This document shows positions 17,162-25,993 of a stretch of DNA of 64,000 nt, in pieces. Made by a program: the position numbers and the translations under genes. The notes beneath the pieces are model-generated. The model was given only the letters and a program-made list of their open reading frames with translations. It made no database searches and was not told where the DNA came from. The DNA lies in contig NZ_JACHMW010000001.1 of assembly GCF_014205115.1 (NCBI RefSeq), forward strand, positions 372,001-436,000, written 5' to 3'. The stretch's first letter is position 1. Every line of letters starts with the position of its first letter. This DNA comes from Micrococcus endophyticus (GTDB lineage: Bacteria; Actinomycetota; Actinomycetes; Actinomycetales; Micrococcaceae).

Positions 17162-17292
17162 GCGCGCCGGAGCGCGCCGGCCGGCACGAGACCGCAGAAC
17201 CAGACCACGAGACCCATCGTCTCGGCCGCGGGGCGCAGCGCCCCCGGCCGGCAGCAGATCCCCGCGGACGCGGGAGGGAAGAGGACAGAGCA

Positions 17293-20200
17293 GTGAGCTT
17301 CGGACAGGGAGGCGGCGGGCCCTTCGGCGGCCCGCCCCGGGACGGCGGCGGATCCGCCGGGGGCTCCTCCGGCCCGTTCGGGGCGTTCGGCCCCTTCGGC
17401 GGCGCGCCGCAGGGACCGGGCGGCGACGGCCGTGACGGCGGCCAGGGCGGCGGGCCCTTCGGCCCGTTCGGCGGGGGAGCCGGGGGCTCCTCGGCCGCAG
17501 ACCGGCCCCGCTCCGGCCGGCCCGGGCGCCCCAGCGCGCTCGTGCTCACCGTCATCGCGGTGGCCATCCTCGTGGGGCTGTTCGTGCTCTTCACGAACGT
17601 CTACACCGAGGTCCTCTGGTTCTCCCAGCTGGGCTTCACCGAGGTGTTCTGGACCGAGGTCCTCGCCAAGGCCGCGCTGTTCCTGCTCGGCGCCCTGGGC
17701 ATGGCCCTGGCCGTGTGGCTGGCCATCCGCACCGCGTGGCGGCACCGTCCGTCGGACGCCTCGGCGGCCGGGCGCGACTCGCTGAGCCAGGCGCAGCGCC
17801 AGCTCGAGCCGATCCGGCGCCTCGTGTTCCTGGGCGTGCCCGTGGTGCTCGGCCTCTTTGCCGGCTCCGCGGCCATGAACGGCTGGGACACGGTCCTGCT
17901 GTTCCTCAACCAGGTGCCCTACGGCCAGGCGGACCCGGAGTTCGGCCTGGACATGATGTTCTTCATGGCCACGCTGCCGTTCCTGAGCCTCGTGGCCGGG
18001 TACCTGACCTCCGTGGTCCTCGTGGCCGGCATCGCCGGCGTGCTCGTGCACTACCTGTACGGCTCCGTGCGGGTGGAGGAGGGCGGCGGCATCCGCGTCG
18101 CCCCGGCCGCGCGCGTGCACGTCGGCGTGGTCCTCGCCCTGTTCCTGCTCCTGCAGGCCGTGAACTTCTGGCTCAACCGGTACCGCACCGCCCAGTCCCA
18201 GTCCGGGTCCTGGGCCGGCGCCCTGTACACGGACGTGAACGCCGTGATCCCGACCTCGGCCATCCTCGCGGTGACCGCGGTGATCGTGGCCGGCCTGTTC
18301 GTGTGGACCGTGTTCTCCGGCAAGTGGCGCCTGTCCCTGATCGGCACCGCGGTGCTCGTGATCACCGCGCTCGTGGTGGGCACCGCCTACCCGTTCGTGG
18401 TGCAGGAGTACCAGGTCAAGCCGTCCGAGCGCACGCTCGAGGCCGAGTACATCAGCCGCAACATCGAGCTGACGCGTGAGGCCTACGGCCTGGACGCCGT
18501 CGAGGTGACCAACTACGAGGGCGTCACCGAGACCGAGGCCGGCGCCCTGGCGGGGGAGGAGGCCAACACGGCCAACGTCCGCCTCATGGACCCGAACCTG
18601 ATCTCCCAGACCTTCGGCCAGCTCCAGCAGTTCCGCCCCTACTACGCGTTCCCGAACACCCTGCACGTGGACCGCTATGAGGTGGACGGGCAGACCCGCG
18701 ACACCATCCTCGCCGCGCGCGACGTGAACGTGGACGAAACCCAGTCCTGGGTTAACCGCCACACCATCTACACGCACGGCTACGGCATGGTGGTCGCGGA
18801 CGCGTCCGAGGTGGCCGCCGGCGGCCGCCCGCAGTGGCTGCTCTCCGAGATCCCGACGCGCGGCCCGCTCGCCTCGGACGAGGACTACGAGCCGCGCATC
18901 TACTTCGGCCAGAATTCGCCGTCCTACTCCGTGGTCGGCGCGCCCGAGGGCGCCCCGGCCGTGGAGCGCGACCGCCCGCAGACGGCGGACTCGCAGGACG
19001 ACACCGCGTACACCTTCTCCGGTGACGGCGGCCCCTCCGTGGGCGGCCTGTTCAACCGGCTGGCCTACGCCGTGAAGTTCGGCTCGCCCGAGCTCGTGCT
19101 CTCCTCGGACGTCAACGAGGCCTCCCAGATCCTCTACGACCGCGACCCCGCGGACCGCGTGAGCAAGGTGGCCCCGTACCTGACCGTGGACACCTCGCCG
19201 TACCCGGCGATCGTGGACGGCCGCGTGCAGTGGATCGTGGACGCCTACACCACCTCGGACCAGTTCCCGTACTCCACCGCCCAGCAGCTGGGCGAGGTGA
19301 CCGTGGACTCGCTGAGCCAGGGCCCGAACGCCGCCCTGCAGGGCCGGGTGAACTACATCCGCAACTCCGTGAAGGCCACCGTGGACGCCTACGACGGCTC
19401 CGTGACCCTCTACGCGTGGGACGACCAGGACCCGCTGCTGCAGGCCTGGCAGAAGGTGTACCCGAGCTCCCTGCGTCCGTACTCCGAGATGAGCGCGGCG
19501 CTGATGGACCACGTCCGCTACCCGGAGGACATGTTCAAGGTCCAGCGCGAGCTGCTCGGCCGCTACCACGTGACCGACGCCGACGACTTCTACGAGAACA
19601 ACGACGCATGGTCCGTCCCCTCGGACCCCACGCGCGACGGCGACGTCAAGCAGCCCCCGTACTACATGACGCTGCAGATGCCCGGCCAGGAGGAGCCCGC
19701 CTTCTCCCTGACGAGCAACTACATCCCGCAGATCACGCAGGGCACCCAGCAGCGCAACGTGCTCTACGGCTTCCTCTCCGCCGCCGGCGACGCCGGCACG
19801 GGCGAGGACGGCGTGAAGGCGGAGGACTACGGCACGCTGCGCCTGCTCGAGCTGCCGCGCTCCACCACGGTTCCCGGCCCCGGCCAGGCGCAGGCGAACT
19901 TCGACTCGAACGCCACCGTCTCCCGCGAGCTGAACCTGCTGCGCCAGGGCGCCTCCGAGGTGCTCAACGGCAACATGATCACCCTGCCGGTCGCGGGGGG
20001 CGTGCTCTACGTGCAGCCCGTGTACGTCCGCTCCTCGGGCGGCACCACCTACCCGACGCTGCGCAAGGTCCTCGTGTCCTTCGGCGACAAGGTGGGCTTC
20101 GCGGACACCCTCCAGGAGGCCCTGGACCAGGTGTTCGACGGCGACTCCGGGGCCGTCACCCCGGAGGAGGGCCAGGCCGGCGACCCGCCGCAGGGCGAGG

Positions 20201-20493
20201 ACGGCGCCGCCCCGGCGCCGGGATCGGTCGAGGAGGAGCTCTCTGCCGCCCTGGCCGAGGCCCAGGACGCGCTGACCCGCGGCCAGGAGCGCCTGGCCGA
20301 GGGCGACTGGGCCGGGTACGGCGAGCAGCAGGACCGCCTCAACGAGGCCCTGCGCCGCGCCACCGCCGCGGACGACGCCCTCGACGGGGACGCCCCGGCC
20401 GACGGCGAGGCCCCGGCGGAGGGCGAGGCCCCGGCGGAGGGCCAGCCCCCGGCCGAGGGCTCCGAGGCGCCCAGCCCGGCGCCCGAGGGCTGA
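17293..20493 (+). CDS. UPF0182 family membrane protein
   Basis: The 1066-residue protein starts with about 75 residues of Gly/Pro/Phe-rich sequence with repeated GPFGG-like units. Then come several transmembrane helices (the first near VLTVIAVAILVGLFVLF, the last near residue 370). A large extracytoplasmic domain follows, containing the family segment VQEYQVKPSERTLEAEYISRNI. The C-terminus is Glu/Pro/Ala-rich and carries 18-bp repeats (20404-20457). The family is conserved in actinobacteria and of unknown function. GTG 17293 follows a purine-rich GGGAAGAGGACAGAG. It lies downstream of PDZ-Lon by 131 nt, as Rv3193c does. Confidence 0.88.
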   Translation: MSFGQGGGGPFGGPPRDGGGSAGGSSGPFGAFGPFGGAPQGPGGDGRDGGQGGGPFGPFGGGAGGSSAADRPRSGRPGRPSALVLTVIAVAILVGLFVLFTNVYTEVLWFSQLGFTEVFWTEVLAKAALFLLGALGMALAVWLAIRTAWRHRPSDASAAGRDSLSQAQRQLEPIRRLVFLGVPVVLGLFAGSAAMNGWDTVLLFLNQVPYGQADPEFGLDMMFFMATLPFLSLVAGYLTSVVLVAGIAGVLVHYLYGSVRVEEGGGIRVAPAARVHVGVVLALFLLLQAVNFWLNRYRTAQSQSGSWAGALYTDVNAVIPTSAILAVTAVIVAGLFVWTVFSGKWRLSLIGTAVLVITALVVGTAYPFVVQEYQVKPSERTLEAEYISRNIELTREAYGLDAVEVTNYEGVTETEAGALAGEEANTANVRLMDPNLISQTFGQLQQFRPYYAFPNTLHVDRYEVDGQTRDTILAARDVNVDETQSWVNRHTIYTHGYGMVVADASEVAAGGRPQWLLSEIPTRGPLASDEDYEPRIYFGQNSPSYSVVGAPEGAPAVERDRPQTADSQDDTAYTFSGDGGPSVGGLFNRLAYAVKFGSPELVLSSDVNEASQILYDRDPADRVSKVAPYLTVDTSPYPAIVDGRVQWIVDAYTTSDQFPYSTAQQLGEVTVDSLSQGPNAALQGRVNYIRNSVKATVDAYDGSVTLYAWDDQDPLLQAWQKVYPSSLRPYSEMSAALMDHVRYPEDMFKVQRELLGRYHVTDADDFYENNDAWSVPSDPTRDGDVKQPPYYMTLQMPGQEEPAFSLTSNYIPQITQGTQQRNVLYGFLSAAGDAGTGEDGVKAEDYGTLRLLELPRSTTVPGPGQAQANFDSNATVSRELNLLRQGASEVLNGNMITLPVAGGVLYVQPVYVRSSGGTTYPTLRKVLVSFGDKVGFADTLQEALDQVFDGDSGAVTPEEGQAGDPPQGEDGAAPAPGSVEEELSAALAEAQDALTRGQERLAEGDWAGYGEQQDRLNEALRRATAADDALDGDAPADGEAPAEGEAPAEGQPPAEGSEAPSPAPEG
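20404..20457 (+). repeat. 18-bp tandem repeats in the UPF0182 3' end
   Basis: Two exact copies (20404-20421, 20422-20439) and one diverged copy encode GEAPAE-type units in the acidic tail. Confidence 0.85.
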
Positions 20494-20499
20494 CCGCAG

Positions 20500-20528
20500 G
20501 GACCGGCCCCGCTCCACGGGGCCGGTCC
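20500..20528 (+). terminator. Terminator of the UPF0182 gene
   Basis: A 12-bp perfect stem (GGACCGGCCCCG with its complement) and a 5-nt loop lie 7 nt after the stop. Confidence 0.75.
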
Positions 20529-20638
20529 CTCCCGGCCGGTCCGAGCATCACGAGGCGGGCCGCCCCCCACGCCGAGCGCGCGGGAGGCGGCCCGCCTTCG
20601 TCGTCGGGGGTGGGGCCCGGACCGCCTCGGGGGCCGAT

Positions 20639-20667
20639 TTGGACTCCGTCCGGAAGGTGTGTATAGT
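20639..20667 (+). promoter_or_regulatory. Promoter of the initiator tRNA
   Basis: TTGGAC (20639-20644), 17 nt, then TATAGT (20662-20667): the best classical sigma-70-type promoter in the window. The start would fall about 6 nt before the mature tRNA 5' end. Confidence 0.75.
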
Positions 20668-20679
20668 TCTATGAGTCGC

Positions 20680-20754
<75 letters not shown>

Positions 20755-20760
20755 GAGAAG

Positions 20761-20792
20761 AGAAGGCCCCCAGCATATGCTGGGGGCCTTCT
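20761..20792 (+). terminator. tRNA terminator, 32-nt perfect palindrome
   Basis: All 32 nt are self-complementary around a central ATAT (core CCCCCAGCAT and its complement). It begins 8 nt after the tRNA. Confidence 0.8.
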
Positions 20793-20936
20793 CGCATGTC
20801 CGGGCCCGTGTCGACCGCCCCGATGCCACCTCGCCGAGGCCGGTCCCGCCACACCGCCGGCCCGCTCCTTCGCCGCCGGCCCGCCTCTCCTCGCACCGCC
20901 CGGCCGGCCACCCCGCCGCCGGCAGGAGCCCCGCAA

Positions 20937-21001
20937 CGCCCGAGGGCGGCCGCCCCGGCCGCCGGCACGGGGCCGGGCCGCGGGGCGACCGCCCTCGGGC
21001 G
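20937..21001 (-). terminator. Terminator of the GltS-type gene
   Basis: A 13-bp perfect stem (20937-20949 with 20989-21001) encloses a GC-rich loop of 39 nt able to form inner hairpins. It lies just after the gltS stop on the minus strand. The stretch 20793-20936 shows nothing else recognisable. Confidence 0.6.
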
Positions 21002-21018
21002 ATCGGTGCGGGGACGGG

Positions 21019-22419
21019 TCAGCGGCTGGCGGCCCGGACCGCCTGCTGGGCGGGGGAGCGCACGCCCGGGTCGGTGCGGCGCAGCCAGATCGCGGCGAGG
21101 ATCGCGGCGATCGCGATCGCGCCCCAGATCCCGACGACCGCCCAGGACAGGCCGGCGATGAGCAGCAGGGGCACGAAGGACACGGCGGCGATCTCCACCG
21201 GGACCACGGGGATGTAGGCGACGCCGAACTGCTCCATGGTCCCGGACTTCAGCTTGGGGTCCACGATGCGGAGCATGGCCACGCCCGTGGCGACGGCGCC
21301 GGTGGCCCAGCCCCACGTGAACAGCTGCTTCTCGAACCACGCGTCGGTCATCACGCGCGGAGCCACCACGAGGCCGAGGAACAGGGCGAGGGCGAGGCCG
21401 ATGACGAACAGCACCAGCAGCGGCTGCCAGTAGTCGACCACCACGGTGGGGGCGATCGAGGCGATGCCGCACACGATGAGGATGTCCGTGGCGGTGCCGG
21501 ACACGGAGTTCAGAGACCCGGGGTCGAGAAACTTCGCGGTCTTCGTGGCCTGGAAGACCACGCGGCCGATCAGGCCGAGGATGAACGCGACGGCGAAGGC
21601 GGGGATGATCAGCTTCGGGCCGTCCTCGCCCACGATGTTCGGCCACACGGCGGTGATCCACGTGACCACGCCGTGCGCGGCGGCGGCGATCATCGCCACG
21701 ACGCCGACCTGGAAGGCGAGGGACTCCACCGAGGCGGCGGAGAAGGTGTGGCGGCCGATCACGGGGCGCTCCTGGACCTGGTCCAGCACGCCGGTGCGCA
21801 GCTCGTCCGGGATGGAGGTCAGCCCGGCGAACTCCTTCGCGTGGCCGCGCTTGGCGCCGATCTTGGCCTGGATGATGCCGCCGACCACGCCGACGATCAT
21901 GCCGACCGTGGCGGAGGTGTACGCCAGGGAGGTGACGGTCATGTCCCCGTTGGCGGCGTAGGCCTGGCCCACGGCCGCGGCGGAGCCGAAGCCGCCCGCC
22001 CAGCCGGCGAACAGCAGCGCGGCGAACGAGTCCGGCGTGGAGAACAGCGGCTGCAGCACGAGCAGCGCCACGAGCGCGCCGATCGCCACCTGCGAGGCGT
22101 AGATGAGCACGCCGTAGGAGGCGAAGGAGCCCACGGGGCGGCCGATCTTGCGGACGTCGAAGTCGTCGGTCAGCGCGATGCAGACGAACACGATCACGAT
22201 CAGGATCGAGCCGTAGGTGCCCAGCTGGGTGCTGAACGGCAGCCAGCCCAGGACGTTGGGGCCCAGGACGAGGCCCAGGATGCCGGCGATCACGGAGGCC
22301 GGGATCATGAGCGTCTGGAGCGGCTTGATGACGGCGCGTGCCAGCGTGCCGACGGCCAGCAGGGCGCCGATCAGGCCGGCGTCGACCAGCACGGACCAGG
22401 CCGTGAACTGCTCTTGCAT
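21019..22419 (-). CDS. GltS-type sodium/glutamate symporter family transporter
   Basis: The 466-residue protein has about ten or more hydrophobic helices with short loops. Family-like segments include TLMIPASVIAGILGLVLGPNVLG near the start and a glycine-rich re-entrant stretch FAGWAGGFGSAAAVGQAYA. GltS proteins import glutamate with Na+. The exact substrate here is inferred from the fold, and a related carboxylate is possible. ATG 22419 is preceded by GGGAGAA. It is a monocistronic unit between the tRNA and pspA. Confidence 0.75.
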   Translation of the reverse strand: MQEQFTAWSVLVDAGLIGALLAVGTLARAVIKPLQTLMIPASVIAGILGLVLGPNVLGWLPFSTQLGTYGSILIVIVFVCIALTDDFDVRKIGRPVGSFASYGVLIYASQVAIGALVALLVLQPLFSTPDSFAALLFAGWAGGFGSAAAVGQAYAANGDMTVTSLAYTSATVGMIVGVVGGIIQAKIGAKRGHAKEFAGLTSIPDELRTGVLDQVQERPVIGRHTFSAASVESLAFQVGVVAMIAAAAHGVVTWITAVWPNIVGEDGPKLIIPAFAVAFILGLIGRVVFQATKTAKFLDPGSLNSVSGTATDILIVCGIASIAPTVVVDYWQPLLVLFVIGLALALFLGLVVAPRVMTDAWFEKQLFTWGWATGAVATGVAMLRIVDPKLKSGTMEQFGVAYIPVVPVEIAAVSFVPLLLIAGLSWAVVGIWGAIAIAAILAAIWLRRTDPGVRSPAQQAVRAASR

Positions 22420-22535
22420 GGGGTTCTCCCTCTGTGCGGAGGCGGATGCGAGGCGCCCCCGTGGGTCGGCCCGGGGACCCAGGGACACTAGCAGAGGGCG
22501 CGCGCACGCTCCGCGCCGCCCGGGGCCGGGCACGA

Positions 22536-22578
22536 CGACGGCCCGCCGCTCCGGCAGGTGCCGGGCGACGGGCCGTCG
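22536..22578 (-). terminator. Terminator of pspA
   Basis: A 10-bp stem CGACGGCCCG/CGGGCCGTCG with an inner CCGGC/GCCGG stem lies 13 nt after the pspA stop on the minus strand. Confidence 0.65.
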
Positions 22579-22591
22579 GGGAGGGGGAGGG

Positions 22592-23419
22592 TCAGCCGCG
22601 CTCGACGCGGGTCTGCTCGGCGCCCTGCTCCGCGGTGGTCTCGACGCCGTAGTCCAGCGCCAGGTCCGAGTCCTCGGAACCGCCGGCGGTCAGGGCGGAC
22701 TGGCCGGCGCCGCCGGACTTCAGGGCGGCCAGGCGGGCCTCCACCTCGGTCTTCTCGCCGAGGTCCTCGAGGGACTCGAACTGGGCGTCCAGGGAGGAGG
22801 CGGCGAGCTCCTGCTGGCCGCGGACGCGGGCCTCCTCGCGGCGCACCTTCTCCTCGAAGCGGGACACCTCGGAGGTCGGGTCGAGCAGGTCGATCGACTT
22901 CACGGCGTCGGCGACGGCGGACTGCGCGTGCGCGGACTTGGCGCGCGCGGTCAGCTCGTCGCGCTTGGACACGAGCTGCTGGCGCTTGACCTTCATCTGG
23001 TCCAGGCCGGTCTTCAGGCGCTCCACGATCTCCCGCTGGGAGGTGATGGTCGGCTCGGCCGACTTGGCCTGGCGCTCGGAGTCCATCTGACGCTCGATGG
23101 CCACCTTGGCGAGGTTGTCGAACTTGTCCGCGGAGGCGGCGTCGCCCTTGGTGCGGAAGTCGTCCGCCTTCTGGGAGGCGGCGATCGCCTTCTGGCCCCA
23201 GCTGCGGGCGGCGTCCTGGTCCTCGCGGTAGTCGTCCTCGATCATCCGCAGGTTGCCGATCGTCTGGGCGACGGCGGCCTCGGCCTCGGCGATGTTGTTG
23301 GTGTAGTCCCGGACCATCTGGTCCAGCATCTTCTGGGGGTCCTCCGCCTTGTCCAGCATCGCGTTGATGTTGGCCTTCGCCAGCGTGCTGATGCGGCCGA
23401 AGATGGACTGCTTGACCAT
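22592..23419 (-). CDS. pspA: PspA/IM30 family phage-shock protein
   Basis: The 275-residue protein is almost entirely alpha-helical and charged, typical of PspA/Vipp1. The N-terminal amphipathic helix KQSIFGRISTLAKANINAML is followed by the conserved AEDPQKMLDQMVRDY and a long coiled coil rich in Lys, Glu, Ala and Gln. PspA binds stressed membranes, oligomerises and keeps the inner membrane sealed. An Ala/Gly/Glu tail extends beyond the coiled coil. ATG 23419 is preceded by AAAGG. The TPM-domain gene lies 141 nt upstream on the same strand, which suggests a shared membrane-stress role. Confidence 0.9.
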   Translation of the reverse strand: MVKQSIFGRISTLAKANINAMLDKAEDPQKMLDQMVRDYTNNIAEAEAAVAQTIGNLRMIEDDYREDQDAARSWGQKAIAASQKADDFRTKGDAASADKFDNLAKVAIERQMDSERQAKSAEPTITSQREIVERLKTGLDQMKVKRQQLVSKRDELTARAKSAHAQSAVADAVKSIDLLDPTSEVSRFEEKVRREEARVRGQQELAASSLDAQFESLEDLGEKTEVEARLAALKSGGAGQSALTAGGSEDSDLALDYGVETTAEQGAEQTRVERG

Positions 23420-23560
23420 GATGTCTGCCTTTCGTCGGTCTTTCACGTCAGCGCAGACCGTCGGCCTGCGTCCGTCCCGTCCCGCCTCCGCGGGCCGGGC
23501 CCCGGCCGGGTGAGCGGTCCGGGCCGATGCGCCGTGCACCGGAGTCGTAGGGGGCGTCGG

Positions 23561-25723
23561 TCAGAAGCCGCCGCCCGAGATGTCGCCGAACCCGCCGAAG
23601 TCGCCTCCGCCGAGCCCGCCGCCGTCGAAGCCGCCGAAGCCGCCGCCGCCCCAGCTGCCGCCGCCGCTGTTGAACATGGAGTTCATCAGGATACCGCCGA
23701 GCAGCGCGCCGCCCAGGCCGCCGCCGAAGCTGGCACCGGCGCCGCTGCGCTGGCGGCCGCCGTACATGCCGCCCATGCCGGGGCCGTACATGCCGCCGCC
23801 GTAGCCGAAGCCCTCCACGTCCTGGCGGGCGAGCTCGGAGGCGCGCTCCGCGAGCTGGGAGGCGCGCTGGGCCTGCTGCAGGGCGGTGACCGGGTCCGTG
23901 CGGGACAGGTCGATCGCGGCGCGCAGGGTGTGGTCCGCCTCGGCGAGGCGGGTGCGGGCCTCGGAGCCGACGGCGCCGCGGCGGGCGCCGATGAAGTCGG
24001 CGGTGCCGTCGATCTGGGCCTGGGCCTGGGCGATCGCCGAGTTGAGCATCTGCGAGGCCTGGCGGGCCTGCTCGCGGGCGTCGCGCACGCCGGACAGCGG
24101 CGTGTTGAGCTGCCGGTGCGCCGCCTCGAGCTGGTGCAGCAGGTCGAGGGGGTCGGGGCGGCCGCCCGAGAGGGAGCGGCGCACGGCGGCCAGGGTGCTC
24201 TTCATGCCCGCCACGGGGCCGGCCAGCTCGGGGTGCGAGCCGTTGGCCACGAGGGTCTCGGCCTCGGCGAGGTCCTGCTCCGACTGGGCGAGGCCGGTCT
24301 GGAGGTTGCCCACGATGGTGCGCAGCGAGCCCTCCGCCTTGCCGACCGCCTCGGTGAGCGTGTCCACCTGGCTGAGGGACTCCTCCGCGGCGCGGACGGC
24401 CAGGGCCGCGGTGGAGCGGTCCTGGCTCTCCCAGGCCTGGCGGGCCTTGGCCTCGGCGGTCTCCACGAACTCGAGGCGCTCGCGCGCCTGGGCCGCGTTG
24501 TCCGCGACCTCGGCCAGCGCTGACTCGGCGTACTGGCCGTGGAGCGCGGAGATCGAGGACTCGGCCTGCTGGACCCGAGCGCGGGTCTCGGGCAGCCGCG
24601 CGTCGATCCGCTCGAGGGCCTCGGGCACCTTGTTCTCGAGGTCGCGCAGCGAGTCGAAGTCCTTCTGGTGGGAGGCCAGGGCGGCGCCGACGGCGTCGCT
24701 GCGCTGGATGATCTCCTTGAGCCAGGAGCGCTGGTCCTCCTCGGTGTCCGGGATGTGGTCGTCCAGCTGGTGCTGCAGCTGGAACGAGGCCCGCATGTGC
24801 TCCTTGGCCTGGTCGATGTCCTCGCGGAACGTCCGCACGGCGTCCTCGCCGTACGAGGCCATCGCGAAGCCCAGCTCCTGCTCGGAGGAGCGGATCGCGT
24901 CGTCCGCCGCCACGAGCTTCGAGCCGGCACGGGTGCGCAGGTCCTCCAGGCTCATCTCGTCCAGGGGGTCGCGCTCCACGGGGCGGGCGTCCCGGCCCGA
25001 GCGCTCGACGGCGCCGCCGTCCTTCTTCCGCCGGTTCCGGGCCACGAGCACGCCGCCGCCGACCGCGGCCGCCACGGCGCCCGCCCCGAGCACGGCGGTC
25101 AGGGCGCCGCCGCCGGAGGACTCCTGGCCGGCCGAGCCGGCCCCGCGGCCCTCATCCCGCGCCGCGCGGCCGGGCAGCGTGCCGGCGGGGTCGTACTCGG
25201 CGCCGGAGGCGCCCACGCCGTCCAGCTCGCCGTCCGCGGCGTCGTCCACGCCCTGGACGGCCGCCAGCGCCGGGCCCAGCCAGCCCGTCCGGGAGGCGTC
25301 CTGCAGGGCGGGGCGGATGTAGGTGGCCGTGACGTCGTCCTGCAGGGCCGTGTCCCGCGCCCCGGCGTCGAAGCCGAAGGAGCGCTGCTCCACGGCGATC
25401 GCCAGGATCGAGTCGGTCGTGCCGAGCCCGCGCTGGTCCGCGACGTCCTGCGCCAGGTCCTGCGCGTTCGTCTCGAACTCGTCCACGTAGACCACGTACA
25501 GCCCCTGGCCGGTCTCGCGGCCGAGCGCGGTGATCTCGTTCGTCAGCCGCTGCTCCTCGGCCGGGGTGAGCACCTGAGCCTCGTCCACCACGTACACGCC
25601 CGGGGGCACCGTCACGGCGCCCGCCGCCGGGGCGGCGAGCAGGAGGCCCGCGCCTCCCAGGCCCGCGGCGGTCACGGCGCGGGCCAGGCGGCCGGCGGCG
25701 GCGGGGCGGGCGGTGGGGGTCAT
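23561..25723 (-). CDS. TPM-domain (TLP18.3/Psb32-like) membrane protein with long coiled-coil region
   Basis: The 720-residue protein has a signal peptide (about 1-36, cleavage near APAAGAV). A TPM domain follows (about 40-165: VVDEAQVLTPAEEQRLTNEI, LYVVYVDEF). One transmembrane helix lies near residue 230 (TAVLGAGAVAAAVGGGVLVA). Then comes a roughly 400-residue helical region rich in Glu, Ala and Gln, and a C-terminal Gly/Phe/Met-rich tail ending in SGGGF. TPM domains occur in membrane-quality-control proteins such as Psb32. Topology puts TPM outside and the coiled coil inside. AAGGAG precedes ATG 25723. The proximity to pspA supports a link to envelope stress; this is inference. Confidence 0.8.
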   Translation of the reverse strand: MTPTARPAAAGRLARAVTAAGLGGAGLLLAAPAAGAVTVPPGVYVVDEAQVLTPAEEQRLTNEITALGRETGQGLYVVYVDEFETNAQDLAQDVADQRGLGTTDSILAIAVEQRSFGFDAGARDTALQDDVTATYIRPALQDASRTGWLGPALAAVQGVDDAADGELDGVGASGAEYDPAGTLPGRAARDEGRGAGSAGQESSGGGALTAVLGAGAVAAAVGGGVLVARNRRKKDGGAVERSGRDARPVERDPLDEMSLEDLRTRAGSKLVAADDAIRSSEQELGFAMASYGEDAVRTFREDIDQAKEHMRASFQLQHQLDDHIPDTEEDQRSWLKEIIQRSDAVGAALASHQKDFDSLRDLENKVPEALERIDARLPETRARVQQAESSISALHGQYAESALAEVADNAAQARERLEFVETAEAKARQAWESQDRSTAALAVRAAEESLSQVDTLTEAVGKAEGSLRTIVGNLQTGLAQSEQDLAEAETLVANGSHPELAGPVAGMKSTLAAVRRSLSGGRPDPLDLLHQLEAAHRQLNTPLSGVRDAREQARQASQMLNSAIAQAQAQIDGTADFIGARRGAVGSEARTRLAEADHTLRAAIDLSRTDPVTALQQAQRASQLAERASELARQDVEGFGYGGGMYGPGMGGMYGGRQRSGAGASFGGGLGGALLGGILMNSMFNSGGGSWGGGGFGGFDGGGLGGGDFGGFGDISGGGF

Positions 25724-25789
25724 GCGGGGGCTCCTTCGACGGCGGAGGCGGGCCGCCCTCTCGAGGCGGTCCGCCGGATCCTGCGGTCG

Positions 25790-25795
25790 AGTGTA
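25790..25795 (-). promoter_or_regulatory. -10 hexamer of the TPM gene
   Basis: TACACT on the minus strand, 66 nt before ATG 25723. No good -35. The rest of 25724-25993 holds a GC-rich inverted repeat near 25751-25773 and no gene that I can support. Confidence 0.35.
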
Positions 25796-25993
25796 GGGCG
25801 GTCGCCGAGCCGGAGAGAAGGGATCCGGGCCGCCGTCCTGGGGGAGAGGGCGCGCGGCCCGGGCCCCGCCCCGGCGCGGGGAGCGTTCCCGGCGGACGTT
25901 CAGAGGACGCCCAGGATCAGGGGCCAGCATGGTCCCGCCCCGGGACGCGCGTCCGCCGCCCGTGACGTCCGCGTCGACCGCCCGGGGCATCCG

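Noticed and set aside
16192-20517. 1441-codon minus-strand ORF opposite PDZ-Lon and UPF0182
   Set aside because: Antisense shadow. The composition is mirror-image, with no signal, domain or ribosome binding site.
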